The translations under genes and the position numbers were made by a program. Shown here piece after piece: positions 53,930 to 63,933 of a stretch of DNA of 64,000 nt. The notes below the pieces were generated by a model, which saw only the letters and a program-made list of their open reading frames with translations, ran no database searches and was not told the DNA's origin. This DNA comes from Pseudoips prasinana (Eukaryota; Arthropoda; Insecta; Lepidoptera; Nolidae). Within the stretch, counting starts at the first letter, position 1; each line of letters opens with the position of its first letter. The DNA lies in contig OX621264.1 in assembly GCA_951640165.1 (NCBI GenBank), positions 4,097,001 to 4,161,000 on the forward strand, read 5' to 3'.

Positions 53930-53942
53930 ATAACCTTCAATC

Positions 53943-54075
53943 ATGGGCGTCGCATCAGATGGCTTTGCCAGCAGCTGGCGAGCGAAGATCGCCGCCTGCA
54001 GGGAGTCAAGGAAGTTGGTCCTCATCATCGTTGCCATAGCACTGCTTCTTGACAACATGCTTCTCACTACTGTCG
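53943..54075 (+). CDS. Vmat: Vesicular monoamine transporter, first coding exon (partial)
   Basis: VMAT loads dopamine, serotonin, octopamine and related amines into synaptic vesicles in exchange for protons (SLC18 family, major facilitator fold, vesicle membrane). The exon spans 53930-54075 with 13 nt of 5' UTR. The ATG has A at -3 and G at +4. It encodes 44 residues plus one base: a short cytosolic N-terminus (MGVASDGFASSW...), basic RESRK, and the first membrane segment ending LLLDNMLLTTV. Family members continue with VPIIP, and the phase-1 donor G|GTAAGTGATC at 54076 fits a split Val codon. DNMLLT points to VMAT; the sister VAChT has a Tyr-Met pair there. No next exon is in the window, so the following intron exceeds 9.9 kb. 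The exon is too short for ORF finders and sits among repeats. Confidence 0.85.
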
Positions 54076-54646
54076 GTAAGTGATCCAGAATTACAACTGC
54101 AATCAGGAGTGGCGGCTTACACATAAACAAATTACCTAATTAATTTTAAGCAGTATGTAGCAAAAATGATTAATAGTAATTATAATATTGTGGGAGGCTG
54201 GTGCCTAAACTAGGCTCAAGGCCTGTATTTCAGGACACCAGGTCTCCACGCTTTATGAAGAGATACATTTATTATACATTCTTAGGAATAATAGGATCAC
54301 ATGCATATGTACATATTATTGGTTTATAAGAGAATAATTAAGTTAACAAAGTAAAGAGTAAAAAGGAATACAAAACCAAACATTTTTAGTAAGAATTAGT
54401 ACTTACGTTAGTTTGTATGTGTGTGTGTGTGAGAGAGAGAGAGTGTGTGTGTGTGTGCGTGTGTCTGTGTATTTGTGTAAGAATTCATATATCAATAGGT
54501 GGCTAGTTATTGCTATCGCTTCAGTATTACAACATCATTGCAAGCAATTTCTCAGTATCCTCATAATTGTGTTCATGAAGGAAAGCAGTTACTATGGTTT
54601 TTATTATAACTAAATACTTATAGCGTTAAGTTAAAAGTATTCTGAA
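54076..54646. other. Start of Vmat intron with TG/AG microsatellite
   Basis: Donor at 54076. Microsatellite at 54416-54476: (TG)n, then (AG)n, then (TG)n. No exon or RNA gene seen. Confidence 0.6.
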
Positions 54647-54976
54647 CTAGCTGTGCCCCGCGGTTTTACTCGCGTTCAACTTTATAAATTATCACAGCTC
54701 CCGTAGGTGATAGCGTGATAATATGTACCCTATATGTTGAACCGACCTCTTAGTAATATTCATGCAAAATTTGAAGTTAATCCATCCAGTCCTTTTTGAG
54801 TTTAGCCCGGACATACATACAGACAAACAGATAAACAGACAAAAATTCTAAAAATATATTTTTGGCTTCGATATCGATTGTAGATCACGCTTAAATATTT
54901 TTTTTAAAGGATACTCCTTTAAAAAAATATTCAATGTACAGTTTTGACTTTTCTACGATTTTATTAGATGTATAGA
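54647..54976 (-). mobile_element. Helitron H-A
   Basis: The - strand begins TCTATACATCTAATAAAATC and ends with CGCGAGTAAAACCGCGGGGC and CAGCTAG. A small inverted duplication near its 5' end (AAATATTTTTTTTAAAGG / CCTTTAAAAAAATATT). Confidence 0.82.
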
Positions 54977-55430
54977 TGTTCTTGTATTGGTAATGTCCCA
55001 GAATACTGGCAGCATTACCACGCTGTATGGCAATACCTATTTGTTGGGCAAAATATAACCCAGGTTTCTGGGAACGTGTCACCTCAACAAGGCGTGCAGC
55101 TAATTCTTTATACATAATTTCGGCCGCTGGTCCCCACGGCCATATACATGGCCTTTGCGTCTGTTACAGACGAATTTACGGCGCATTGTCTGAGAGACAT
55201 TTCTTATTGTGGCTAAACAAACCGATGCGAGAGCGACATAGCCTGCCGCAGGCCTGACAAGAGAAGTTTGCGGTGGTTGGTGCCGAGCCGCTTTCATGTC
55301 GCTTCTGTCTCTTATCAGCAAGTACTCCGAACAAGGCTTCATCACAGATGAAGGCCCCCACGGCCCTAATATTTATAAATAACTTTATATCCTGGGATAT
55401 CAAAATCTAAATTGGGTGTTGAAATAAAAG
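54977..55430 (-). pseudogene. Degenerate transposable-element coding remnants
   Basis: 55176-55403 on the - strand encodes FSCQACGRLCRSRIGLFSHN, the C-terminal zinc motif found behind many insect and helminth LINE RTs. 54980-55115 encodes ELAARLVEVTRSQKPG and GIAIQRGNAASILG, a tail I have seen in repeat-encoded proteins but cannot assign. The frames differ. Confidence 0.55.
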
Positions 55431-55704
55431 GGTGTATATGCCGAGTAAATGACAACATTTCAAATTAAATCATTAATGAGAGTTTTGTAGATAATTAGAA
55501 AATAAAAATGATGTATCATTAATATTTTTTCAGTGATTGAAGGATCAATCACGTAAAAAATATTATCGTTATGACGTTGATATAATATACTCTGCCTCGG
55601 ATATTACCATAACGGAAATTAACTCTATGGTTTCTGACGTTTGAGACATGTTCGTTTTTGGCATAAGGATTTTTTTAAAATTTATTTCATGACCATGGAT
55701 GTTG
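55431..55704. other. No gene seen
   Basis: AT-rich; nothing recognised. Confidence 0.35.
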
Positions 55705-55790
55705 ACGGGCCGGTTGGCGTCGTTGGCAAATGCTTGCCTTTCACGCCGCAGCTCGTGGGTTCGATTCCCACCCAGTACAGACATTAAATT
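55705..55790 (+). mobile_element. SINE-C head
   Basis: GGGCCGGTTGGCGTCGTTGG and GGTTCGATTCCCACCCAGTA; lost its 3' part. Confidence 0.75.
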
Positions 55791-55817
55791 TTATAAATAA
55801 AAATATATGTTTTATTA

Positions 55818-56035
55818 AACACTAATATTATAAAGGCGAAAGATTGTGAGTGAGTATGTTTGTCACTTCTTCACGTCTAAACGGCGAGATTTTAGTAAAA
55901 TTTGGTATGTAGTTAACTGACACCCAGGATTAACACAAAGGCTATAATTTATAGAGTTAAACGCGGGTAAAACAACGGGGCACAGCTAGTAGGCTATAAT
56001 TTATTAAGTTTAACTCGGGTAAAACTGCGTGTCAC
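55818..56035 (+). mobile_element. Helitron H-C with a duplicated 3' end
   Basis: ACTAATATTATAAAGGCGAA to GGGGCACAGCTAG (55989), then a second 3' end GGCTATAATTTATTAAG...CACAGCAAG. Confidence 0.7.
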
Positions 56036-56235
56036 AGCAAGTATTCAATAAAATGCTACTGTTAGCACACAAAGTGATACAATAGGAAGAAACCTCAGTG
56101 GGATCGCGTCGGTGAGGAAAACGAAGCGACTAATGAATTGCAGATGAGCCACTCAACTGATTGCGCACCTCGAGGGGAGAGATTGAGGGCTGTCTATACA
56201 CTATACAGTACTTCTGGGAATGTTCGCGAATCTTA

Positions 56236-57002
56236 TCTATACATATAATAAAATCGTAGGAAAGTCAAAACTGTACATTGAATATTTTTTTAAAAGGATA
56301 CTTGGGGCGTGAAGAGTATATGTCGAAACCAAAAATATAGTTTTTAGAATTTTTGTCTGTGTGTCTGTATGTATGTCCGAGCTAAACTCAAAAAGTACAG
56401 CATGGATTTACTTCAAATTTTGCATGAATATTACTTAGAGGTTGGGTCAACATATAGGCTACATATAATAAAATCGTAGGAAATTCAAAACTGTACATTG
56501 AATATTTTTTTAAAACGATACTTGGGGCGTGATCCACAATCGATATCGAAACCAAAAATATAGTTTTTAGAATTGTTGTGTGTTTGTCTGTATGTATGTC
56601 CGGGCTAAACTCAAAAAGTACTACAGGGATTTACTTCAAATTTTGCATGAATATTACTAAGAGGTCGGGTCAACATATAGGCTACATGTTAACACGCTAT
56701 CACCTACGGGGGAGGAGCTATTTATTTATTTATTTATTTTACTTTAATTAAAACGGTAGGACACCAATTACAATAATTAAAGATAATTATTACAAGAACT
56801 ATTTTAAATATTAATATATAAACATAAACATTGATTTTATAATACAATCATACATCATTCTCACAGAAACGCAAACATTCTGACAATATATCCAACCATC
56901 CATCCGCAAACAAATCACGGTCAGGATTGACACACAGGAGAGCGTTGAGTGCTATGATAGTTTATAAAATTTAGTGCGGGTAAAACCGCGGGGCACAGCA
57001 TG
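56236..57002 (+). mobile_element. Helitron H-A with an internal duplication and a LINE insert
   Basis: Starts TCTATACATATAATAAAATC; a second copy of the 5' part begins near 56466 (ATAATAAAATCGTAGG). The final GCTATGATAG...ACCGCGGGGCACAG ends CATG instead of CTAG. Confidence 0.75.
56718..56950 (-). pseudogene. LINE 3' end with a short coding tail
   Basis: The - strand reads NALLCVNPDRDLFADGWLD then ILSECLRFCENDV and a stop, followed by a UTR and an (AAAT)n tail. GCTAT on both sides is the probable TSD. The family is not assigned. Confidence 0.65.
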
Positions 57003-57039
57003 TAATTTATAAAGTTTAAGTTTAAATATGTGGTTCTAT

Positions 57040-57150
57040 GGAAACAGCTGGATGCGAATAGCGCAAGACCGGCAATTGTGGAGATCTTTGGGTGAGGCCT
57101 TTGTCCAGCAGTGGACGTCTTTCGGCTGATATGATGATGATGATGGAGTC
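57040..57150 (+). mobile_element. RTE-type 3' end, short
   Basis: GCGCAAGACCGGCAATTGTG, TTTGTCCAGCAGTGGACGTC and (GAT)n, as at 51.4-51.5 kb. Confidence 0.75.
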
Positions 57151-57189
57151 TATGGTATCTCAATGGAGACTAGCCCTATGCGGGACAAG

Positions 57190-57370
57190 TGTGTACGAGA
57201 TGACAACTCCTGAAAGCCCTGATCAACAGTGGCACACAATGAAATGACACTGAGCGGTGAGGCTCAGGCATGTCCCGGAGAATCGCGAAAACTACCTGCC
57301 TTGGATCGAACGAATTTAATCAGAAAGAAATAAGGAGGAGTTTGATAAAGAATAGTTCCTCTGCCGGTGT
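57190..57370. repeat. Repeat family of 18.53-18.90 kb, inverted
   Basis: CAACAGTGGCACACAATGAA and GAGGCTCAGGCATGTCCCG match that insert in reverse. Confidence 0.6.
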
Positions 57371-57841
57371 GTAATCGTTCGTACATTCTCGGGATACTGT
57401 ACGCAATCCGTCATATTATACTTACCGACCGAGTACCCTCCACAAACACCCTGAGACCACCATCACCTTTCATGACCTTCAGGTTGTATTGTTTTTTGCA
57501 TTGACCTATATGTATTCTACTAGACGCGCAATCCCATATTGAGAATTTGCTCACCGAGTTGCAGCGCGGGCGCTGCAACTCAGTAAGCAATTTTGGCGCC
57601 GCGCGCGCGCGCCTCACCTCCCGCACAGCCGGAATGGGACAGAGTTTTTATTCGAAACAGCGTGTCTAGTTATACAATATAAGTCAATGGTTTTTTGTTT
57701 CAAAGAGGATATAACATGTTTAGTACGATTTGATACTCGCTTCGCTCGTGATTTGGAACGCATAATGCACTAAGGGAACGCATATTAGTGATGCGCCACT
57801 AGCATACCAATTACACCACTTTTTAATTATTTTCTTTACTT
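57371..57841. other. Unassigned; CpG-rich palindrome
   Basis: GAGTTGCAGCGC GG GCGCTGCAACTC at 57556-57581 is a perfect 12-bp dyad, followed by GGCGCCGCGCGCGCGCGCC. The surroundings are AT-rich. No supported gene. Confidence 0.45.
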
Positions 57842-58410
57842 TTTAATTATAATTTGCCATGGCCAACCTGGAGGACTCATAATAGACTATGTGCCCAGGT
57901 TGGTAGATCCAAGGAAAACATGTGCAAATGGGGTTACATTCCCACATCACAAAACATCTGCGAGTGCGGCGTGTCACCCCAAAGTATGGCTCATTTATCT
58001 GATTGTCCTTCTTGTCCAGTCTCTTGTTCCCTTCAGAACTTGTATGACGCTTCAGCCAAAGCAATCAGCGTTGCTCAATTTTGGCAAGATAAAATCTAAT
58101 TCTTACCATCGACACGATAAGAAGAAGATTATTTTCTTTATTTACTTAGAGTGTAGAAACAATGTTGGTTTGTTTTATTGTTAAAAATTGTGTTTGTTTT
58201 CTTTATCTTTTTATCTTTTAAGTTAATATTCCGTGACAGTCACTTTGCACCATCAGAATTAGCAGCGCTAGAACAATAAAATGTTCTAGCTAATGCTGAG
58301 ATGGTGCCATTTCAGGCTTGCACGGACAACTAGTGTCTGTTTTTAATTTACGTTTCATTTATATTGTTGTTGTCTGTGCAATTTTCTGAATAAATCTTTT
58401 TCTTTCTTTG
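57842..58410 (+). pseudogene. LINE C-terminal exon and 3' UTR
   Basis: One frame reads WPTWRTHNRLCAQVGRSK, MCKWGYIPTSQNICECGV, SPQSMAHLSDCPSCP and AKAISVAQFWQDKI before the stop at about 58097. This C-terminal Cys/His-rich tail belongs to a Jockey/R1-type LINE. The 3' UTR ends TGAATAAATCTTTTTCTTTC. No RT. Confidence 0.7.
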
Positions 58411-58659
58411 TTTCTATTGGTAAAGATGAAATCTCCCGCCCTGAATCGGATGAGTTGTCTCCATCTTTACGCATAAACGTAGAGCTACAGTTCCACAAAA
58501 TTACCCTAAAATCCGATCCTCATGCATCTCCAATCTACACATCAGTACGCGCCCCGATTCAAGTTTCGACCTCCAAAGGGATTTTCTTCTGTGGGGTTAT
58601 CAAGTTTAGCTATTTTATTTGCTTAAATAATAAATAGTGCTGTGTGGTTGAAGACAAAG

Positions 58660-59150
58660 TAAATCAACACCCCATCTCATCCTGTGGGAGGCGCAGAAGT
58701 CGTTCCGAGGGAATATATACCAGAGAACGGGCTGCAGCGTCTCTCTGTGTGCTATGACCATCATACTGAATTTCTTGACATGTTATTGTTTATATTAGAT
58801 TATCTGATTATATTTATATTTACTTTCTTGACATCTTAGACACATTTTATTGTATATGTTGGGTTTTCTTGTGTTTCATCGGTCACAAATTTATCATATT
58901 ATTAATAATAATGTAATAATGTATGGAATGTAGTAATAATGTAATGTAAGAGTTTATTATAGCATAAAATGTATTCAAACACAATGTAATTTGTTAATGA
59001 ATAAAGAACTGAGAACTACTGCGATCGCCAATCCATCTGCCAAGCGTGGCGATTATGGCATATCCCTCCAAATAATAGACACAACCCCATTGTGGAAATC
59101 TTCTGAAGAGGCCTTTGTCCAGCAGTGGATGTCATTTGGCCGACACGATG
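58660..59150 (+). repeat. SINE/LINE 3' end repeat split by a LINE tail
   Basis: CCCATCTCATCCTGTGGGAG and CTGCCAAGCGTGGCGATTAT are separated by about 250 bp (58769-59017) ending AATGAATAAAGAACTGAGAA, a LINE-type 3' end. Confidence 0.6.
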
Positions 59151-59204
59151 TTGTATTGATGTTGTATTGTTTGCAACATCATCATCATCATCAGCTGCCA
59201 ACGA

Positions 59205-59718
59205 CTGCCTCGTTGGTCTAGCGGTAGCGTGTTCACCCGCAGAGAACGTGGTCCTGGGTTCAAAGGGTACATTAGATGAGTACCACACCTTATCATAATA
59301 ATAATGTATGTACTTAGGGAAACTACTAACTCGACCTTATGTAATTTATTATTTATGGTTGTCAAGTAAATGACTTATTTGTTTTTATTGAGAATAAAGA
59401 ATCTTTAAACCTAAATCCCGGGTCGGGCCAAAAATGATTTTTCTGTAAAAAGAAAAAATCTCAGGATCAGCCGGAAGTCTGGGAGTTGGCGCTATTATAC
59501 CCCCGTGCCTCGGAGAGCACATAAAGCCGTCGGTCCTGTACCTGACCTCTTTCCGGTCGTGGCGCTAGGCGTCCCATCGGATCATGAGAGTGATGGAGTA
59601 GAAAGTGCTCCTGTGTTTGCGCACACACTTGAGCACTACAATATGTCCGGCGCAGATGGCTAATCTCTATTGAGACTGGCCGCCGTGGCCGGAATGCGGC
59701 TAGGAGGACATTATTATT
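59205..59718 (+). mobile_element. SINE-B split in its B box by a LINE 3' end
   Basis: Head CTGCCTCGTTGGTCTAGCGG; GGGTTCAAA then 155 bp of insert ending AATAAAGAATCTTTAAACC; then TCCCGGGTCGGGCC and the rest of SINE-B. Confidence 0.82.
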
Positions 59719-59794
59719 GTTTATATACAATTGCGGGACACAAACTACACCCAGACTCAGAAGAACAACTTATGGGTCACACAAATAGTAATAA

Positions 59795-59878
59795 TAATCC
59801 CGGGACATTATTCACACGCCCATCTGATACAAAACTAAGCAGAACTTGTACCTTGGAAACCTGATAACTGATATAAAT
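59795..59878 (-). mobile_element. SINE-C tail fragment
   Basis: GGGACATTATTCACACGCCC and AAACTAAGCAGAACTTGTAC match the 3' part. Confidence 0.6.
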
Positions 59879-60345
59879 AAAAATAAAATACACTTTATTG
59901 TACACAAAAAATAAAAGAACATTTAACAATGAAACATTAATTATAATGTACAATGGGCGGTCTTATCGCATAAAGCGATTTCTTCCAGACAACCTTTGGA
60001 TGGATAGGAATTAAATGTCTAAAAATGCCGGGGACGGTGCAACAAAGTGTGGTACATAGGTAAAAAAGAAGAATGAGATAATTAAAAAGGTATACTAAAA
60101 ACTAAAAATATGATAATGATCATATTATTATTACACATACATAATAAAATACTATATTATACTATACTATAAATATAATACTATAAGAAAATACTATATT
60201 CATATAAAATAAATCAATAATTATTATGATAGAGACAGATAGTGGTCTTTCACAAGTTCTTTGAAACTTACTATATTCTGAGAGCATTTAATAGAAAAAG
60301 GTAACTCATTCCACAAACGAGCTGCTTGGACTGCAAATGATTTGT
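59879..60345 (-). mobile_element. LINE-A-family 3' end
   Basis: ACACTTTATTGTACACAAAA, GGGCGGTCTTATCGCATAAA, and on the - strand the coding end with the LWNEL-like stretch from CTCATTCCACAAACGAGC. Ends in the fold-back that follows. Confidence 0.7.
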
Positions 60346-60384
60346 CCATTTGCAGTCCAAGCAGCTCGTTTGTGGAATGAGTTA
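60302..60384. repeat. Perfect 38-bp fold-back
   Basis: TAACTCATTCCACAAACGAG (60302 on) is exactly mirrored at 60347-60384 around a 7-nt centre. The arm is LINE-A coding sequence. Confidence 0.92.
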
Positions 60385-60389
60385 CTACA

Positions 60390-61185
60390 TATACTACTTT
60401 TCTTCTGTAAATACATACTTATATAGATAATCACACCTAGACTCTGAAGAAACAGACATGTTCATGCACACAAATATCTGTACTGGGTGGGAATCGAACC
60501 CACGACTTGCGACGTACTTTGTAAAAGTAGTATATGTAGTATAGCAAAATCGTTTAGTGTACAGGCAGCTCGACTATGGAATGCCGTGCCTATCGAAATT
60601 AAACGTGCCTCAGCTTTTAAAAAGCTAGTAAGATAACACTATTTGTCTGTATAATTTATGGTACCTACGTTAAATATAGTATTTTTCTTATTTAGTTATT
60701 TAATTATATATATTTTTACATTTCCTTCTTTTTAACAGTAAATTTATTAAATTTTTTTTTTTTATTTATATACCACAATTTTGGTGTATGTCTTGTTGCA
60801 CACCTCCTGCTATTAGTTATTGTTCAGCTCCTATCCATCCTAAGGTTGTCTGGAAAAGAGCGCTTTATGCGATAAGACCGCCCTTTGTACAACTTGTTTA
60901 TGTAATATCCTATGAAATATGTATTCTTATGGTGTACAGACGCCAGCACATCAAGCTTCCCCAATCTGTCAAATTCCCCCACTTGAATGTGAACCTTATG
61001 CTTATGTGATAAAGTTGAAAATCTATAAAAGAAATTTGACAGTTTGGGTAGCTGGATGTGCTGGCGTCTGTACAATAAAGAGTATTCTATTCTATTCTAT
61101 AGCAGTTATCAGGTTTCCAAAGTACAAGCTCTACTTAGTTTGGGTTCAGATGGCCGTGTGTGAATAATGCCCCACGATATTCATC
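60390..61185. mobile_element. Two inverted SINE-C pieces; the second is split by a LINE-A end
   Basis: - strand SINE-C at 60390-60520 and + strand SINE-C at 60521-60545 and 61101-61185. The LINE-A 3' end (60543-61100) reads RLWNAVPIEIKRASAFKKL and ends GAGTATTCTATTCTATTCT. TATAGCA on both sides is its TSD. Confidence 0.75.
60934..61073. mobile_element. GTAC-MITE, copy 3, inside the LINE-A end
   Basis: Outside sequence GGTGTAC|AATAAAG is the normal LINE-A 3' end (GTGTACAATAAAGAG), so the element duplicated GTAC on insertion. Confidence 0.85.
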
Positions 61186-61415
61186 AGAAAATATTAAAGT
61201 GTAAAATGTACAGTTCAACGTGAAATAGAAGTTGCACGTTCTCAAGTCGGGTGAAGGGAAACCCGGGCAATTTCCCCGTCGGCGAGATCAAAGTGAAATT
61301 CACTTAGGCGCCTCATCAAAGAAACCGACGGTAGTGCTGGGAAAAGATATCGAAATTCATATTTAAACGGTACGCAGTTAACTTTGACCCGAATTTGTTT
61401 TAAATTATCTATCTA

Positions 61416-62030
61416 TCTATACATATAATAAAATTGTAGGAAAGTCAAAACTGTACATTGAATATTTTTAAGAAGGATACTTGGGGTGTGATCTACAATC
61501 GATATCGAAGCCAAAAATGTAGTTTTTTGAGTTGTGTCAGTTTGTCTGTATGTATGTCCGGGCTAAACTCAAAAAGTACTGCATGAATTTTCTTCAAATT
61601 TTGCCTGAATATTACTAAGAGGTCGGGTCAACATATAGGCTACATATTATCACGGGGGAGGAGCAGAATTTATAAAATTGAACGCGGGTAAAACCGCGGG
61701 GCACAACTAGTAATAGAATAATCTATACATATAATAAAATCGTAGGAAAGTTAAAACTGTACATTGAATATTTGTCAAAAAGGATACTTTGGGCGTGATC
61801 TGCAATCGCCATCGAAGCCAAAAATGTAGTTTTTAGAATTTTTGTCTGTTTGTCTGTATGTATGTCCGGGCTAAACTCAAAAAGTACTGCATGGATTTAC
61901 TTCAAATTTTGTATGAATATTACTAAGAGGTCGGGTCAACATATAGGCTACATATTATCACGCTATCACATACGGAGGAGGAGCAGAATTTATAAAATTT
62001 AACGCGGGTAAAACCGCGGGGCACAGCTGG
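61416..62030 (+). mobile_element. Two tandem Helitron H-A copies
   Basis: 61416-61710 (CTAG end) and 61722-62030 (CTGG end). TAATAGAATAA follows both, and both share the same small deletion GGAGGAGCAGAATT, so they are a tandem duplication. Confidence 0.85.
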
Positions 62031-62099
62031 TAATAGAATAATGATAAATAATAATAAAAATATATTTTTTATTCAAGTTAAATTATCTGCAAAAATTAT

Positions 62100-62275
62100 A
62101 TAAAGTTTCTCGAGTGGCGACCACGCACCGAAAGACGCAGCGTGGGCAGGCCCCCTACAAGTTAGACCGACGATCTTGCAAGGGTCGCGGGAGGTCACTG
62201 GATGCGGGTAGCACAAGACCGGATATTGTGGAGATGCTTGTGGGAGGCCTTTGTCCAGCAGTGGACGTCTTTTAT
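62100..62275 (+). mobile_element. RTE-type 3' end
   Basis: TCTCGAGTGGCGACCACGCA, AGCGTGGGCAGGCCCCCTAC, TTGTCCAGCAGTGGACGTCT, then (ATTT)n. Confidence 0.75.
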
Positions 62276-62410
62276 TTATTTATTTATTTTTATGGACCTC
62301 CAACAGAGGACACACACATACAATGTCTTCTTAAAACAAAAAATACAGGTATTTTCCAGTGTGCTCCTCCAATTACAGGAGACCACAGCATGCTCTGTCC
62401 AATACCTACA

Positions 62411-63033
62411 TCTATACAAATAAATAAAATTGGAGTGTCTGTTTGTAATATTGAAAAAACCGGTATTTACTACATAAATCTATACAAATAAATAAAATTG
62501 GAGTGTCTGTTTGTAATATTGAAATAACCGATTTTTACTACATAAATATGAATATATATACGGTACATACAACAAAATAACATTTTTTAAAAATTTTGTC
62601 TGTCTGTCTGTCTGTTTGTTCCGGCTAATCTCTGAAACGGCTGGACCGATTTTGACGGGACTTTTATTGACAGGTAGCTGATGTAATAAGGAGTAACTTA
62701 GGCTACTTTTATTTTAGAAAAAGTCATTTATTTTACTAAAAAACAAAAAAAACTAATTAACACGCGGACGAAGTCGCGGGCACAGCTAGTATGAATATAT
62801 ATACGGTACATACACCAAAATAACATTTTTTACAATTTTTGTCTGTCTGTCTGTCTGTTTGTTCCGGCTAATCTCTGAAACGGCTGGACCGATTTTGACG
62901 GGACTTTTATTGGCAGGTAGCTAATGTAATAAGGAGTAACTTAGGCTACTTTTATTTTAGAAAACGTCTTTTATTTTACTAAAAAACAAAAAAAAACTAA
63001 TTAACACGCGGACGAAGTCGCGGGCACAGCTAG
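62411..63033 (+). mobile_element. Helitron H-B, duplicated 5' and 3' ends
   Basis: 5' starts TCTATACAAATAAATAAAAT at 62411 and 62480. CTAG ends at 62786-62789 and 63030-63033, each after GCGGACGAAGTCGC. The unit beginning ATGAATATATATACGG repeats at 62548 and 62791. Confidence 0.83.
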
Positions 63034-63345
63034 TTAACAATAAACTAAAATATAAAATATAACTTGTAATCTATTTCATATAAAAAACGAAATTAAACTA
63101 ACTTAAATTAACCGACCAACTAATAATTAATTTTATAATTAATAAAATAAAATAATTTTAGCTAACAGGATCAAATAAAATTTAAGATTTTAAGGTCTTT
63201 CGGCTGATATGATGATGATGATTTATATAAAAAATTATGTTTGTATATATGTTCTTTATAGAATCGTAAGCTATGGATTTAATCGAGTGTTGATCTTCAG
63301 TAAAGTTATTTACAGGGCCCACGGAGATTTCTGAGTTGGTACGAC
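63034..63345. other. No gene seen
   Basis: AT-rich, with a stub of the RTE-type 3' end at 63193-63222 (TCTTTCGGCTGATATGATG). Confidence 0.45.
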
Positions 63346-63437
63346 TAATCTTCTAAAGATGGCAGCACTAACATTCCAATGAATTTCATATATTGCCGTA
63401 GACATTCGCGAAGGGTACAGCTAGTTTATATTAAAAA

Positions 63438-63933
63438 CTAGCTGTGCCTCGCGGTTTTACCCGCGTTAAACCTTATAAATTACTAGCTGTGCCCCTCGGT
63501 TTGACGCGCGTTAAATTTTATAATTATCATAGCTCCTCGCCCGTAGGTGATAGCGTGATAACATGTAGCCTATATGTTGATCCGACCTCTTAGTAATATT
63601 CATGCAAAATTTGAAGTAAATCCATGCAGTACTTTTTGAGTTTAGCCCGGACATACATACAGACACACAGACAAAAATTCTAAAAACTATATTTTTGGCT
63701 TCGATATCCATTTTAGATCGCGCCCCAAGTATCCTTTTAAAAAAATATTCAATGTACAGTTTTGACTTTCCTACGATTTTATTATACGTATAGATATAGA
63801 TAGCCTATGTGTTAATCCAGGGTGTCAGCTAACTCCATACCAAATTTTATTGAAATCGCTTCAGCCGTTCACACGTGAAGAAGTAACAAACTTACACACT
63901 CACAAACTTTCGCCTTTATAATATTAGTTGTGA
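63438..63933 (-). mobile_element. Helitron H-C with H-A nested at the same site as at 45 kb
   Basis: H-C at 63438-63482 and 63801-63933. H-A at 63483-63800. The joined flank TAAATTA|TAGCCTATG equals intact H-C. Confidence 0.85.

Noticed and set aside
53943..54075. Vesicular acetylcholine transporter instead of VMAT
   Set aside because: The first membrane segment reads DNMLLTTV; VAChT proteins have a Tyr-Met containing version at this place. It stays a weak alternative until the next exon is seen.
53897..54130. 77-aa ORF on the - strand over the Vmat exon
   Set aside because: It is the antisense shadow of the exon and its splice sites, with no recognisable motif.
57411..57626. 71-aa ORF, - strand, over the CpG-rich dyad
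   Set aside because: Composition-driven open frame with no domain and no splice context.
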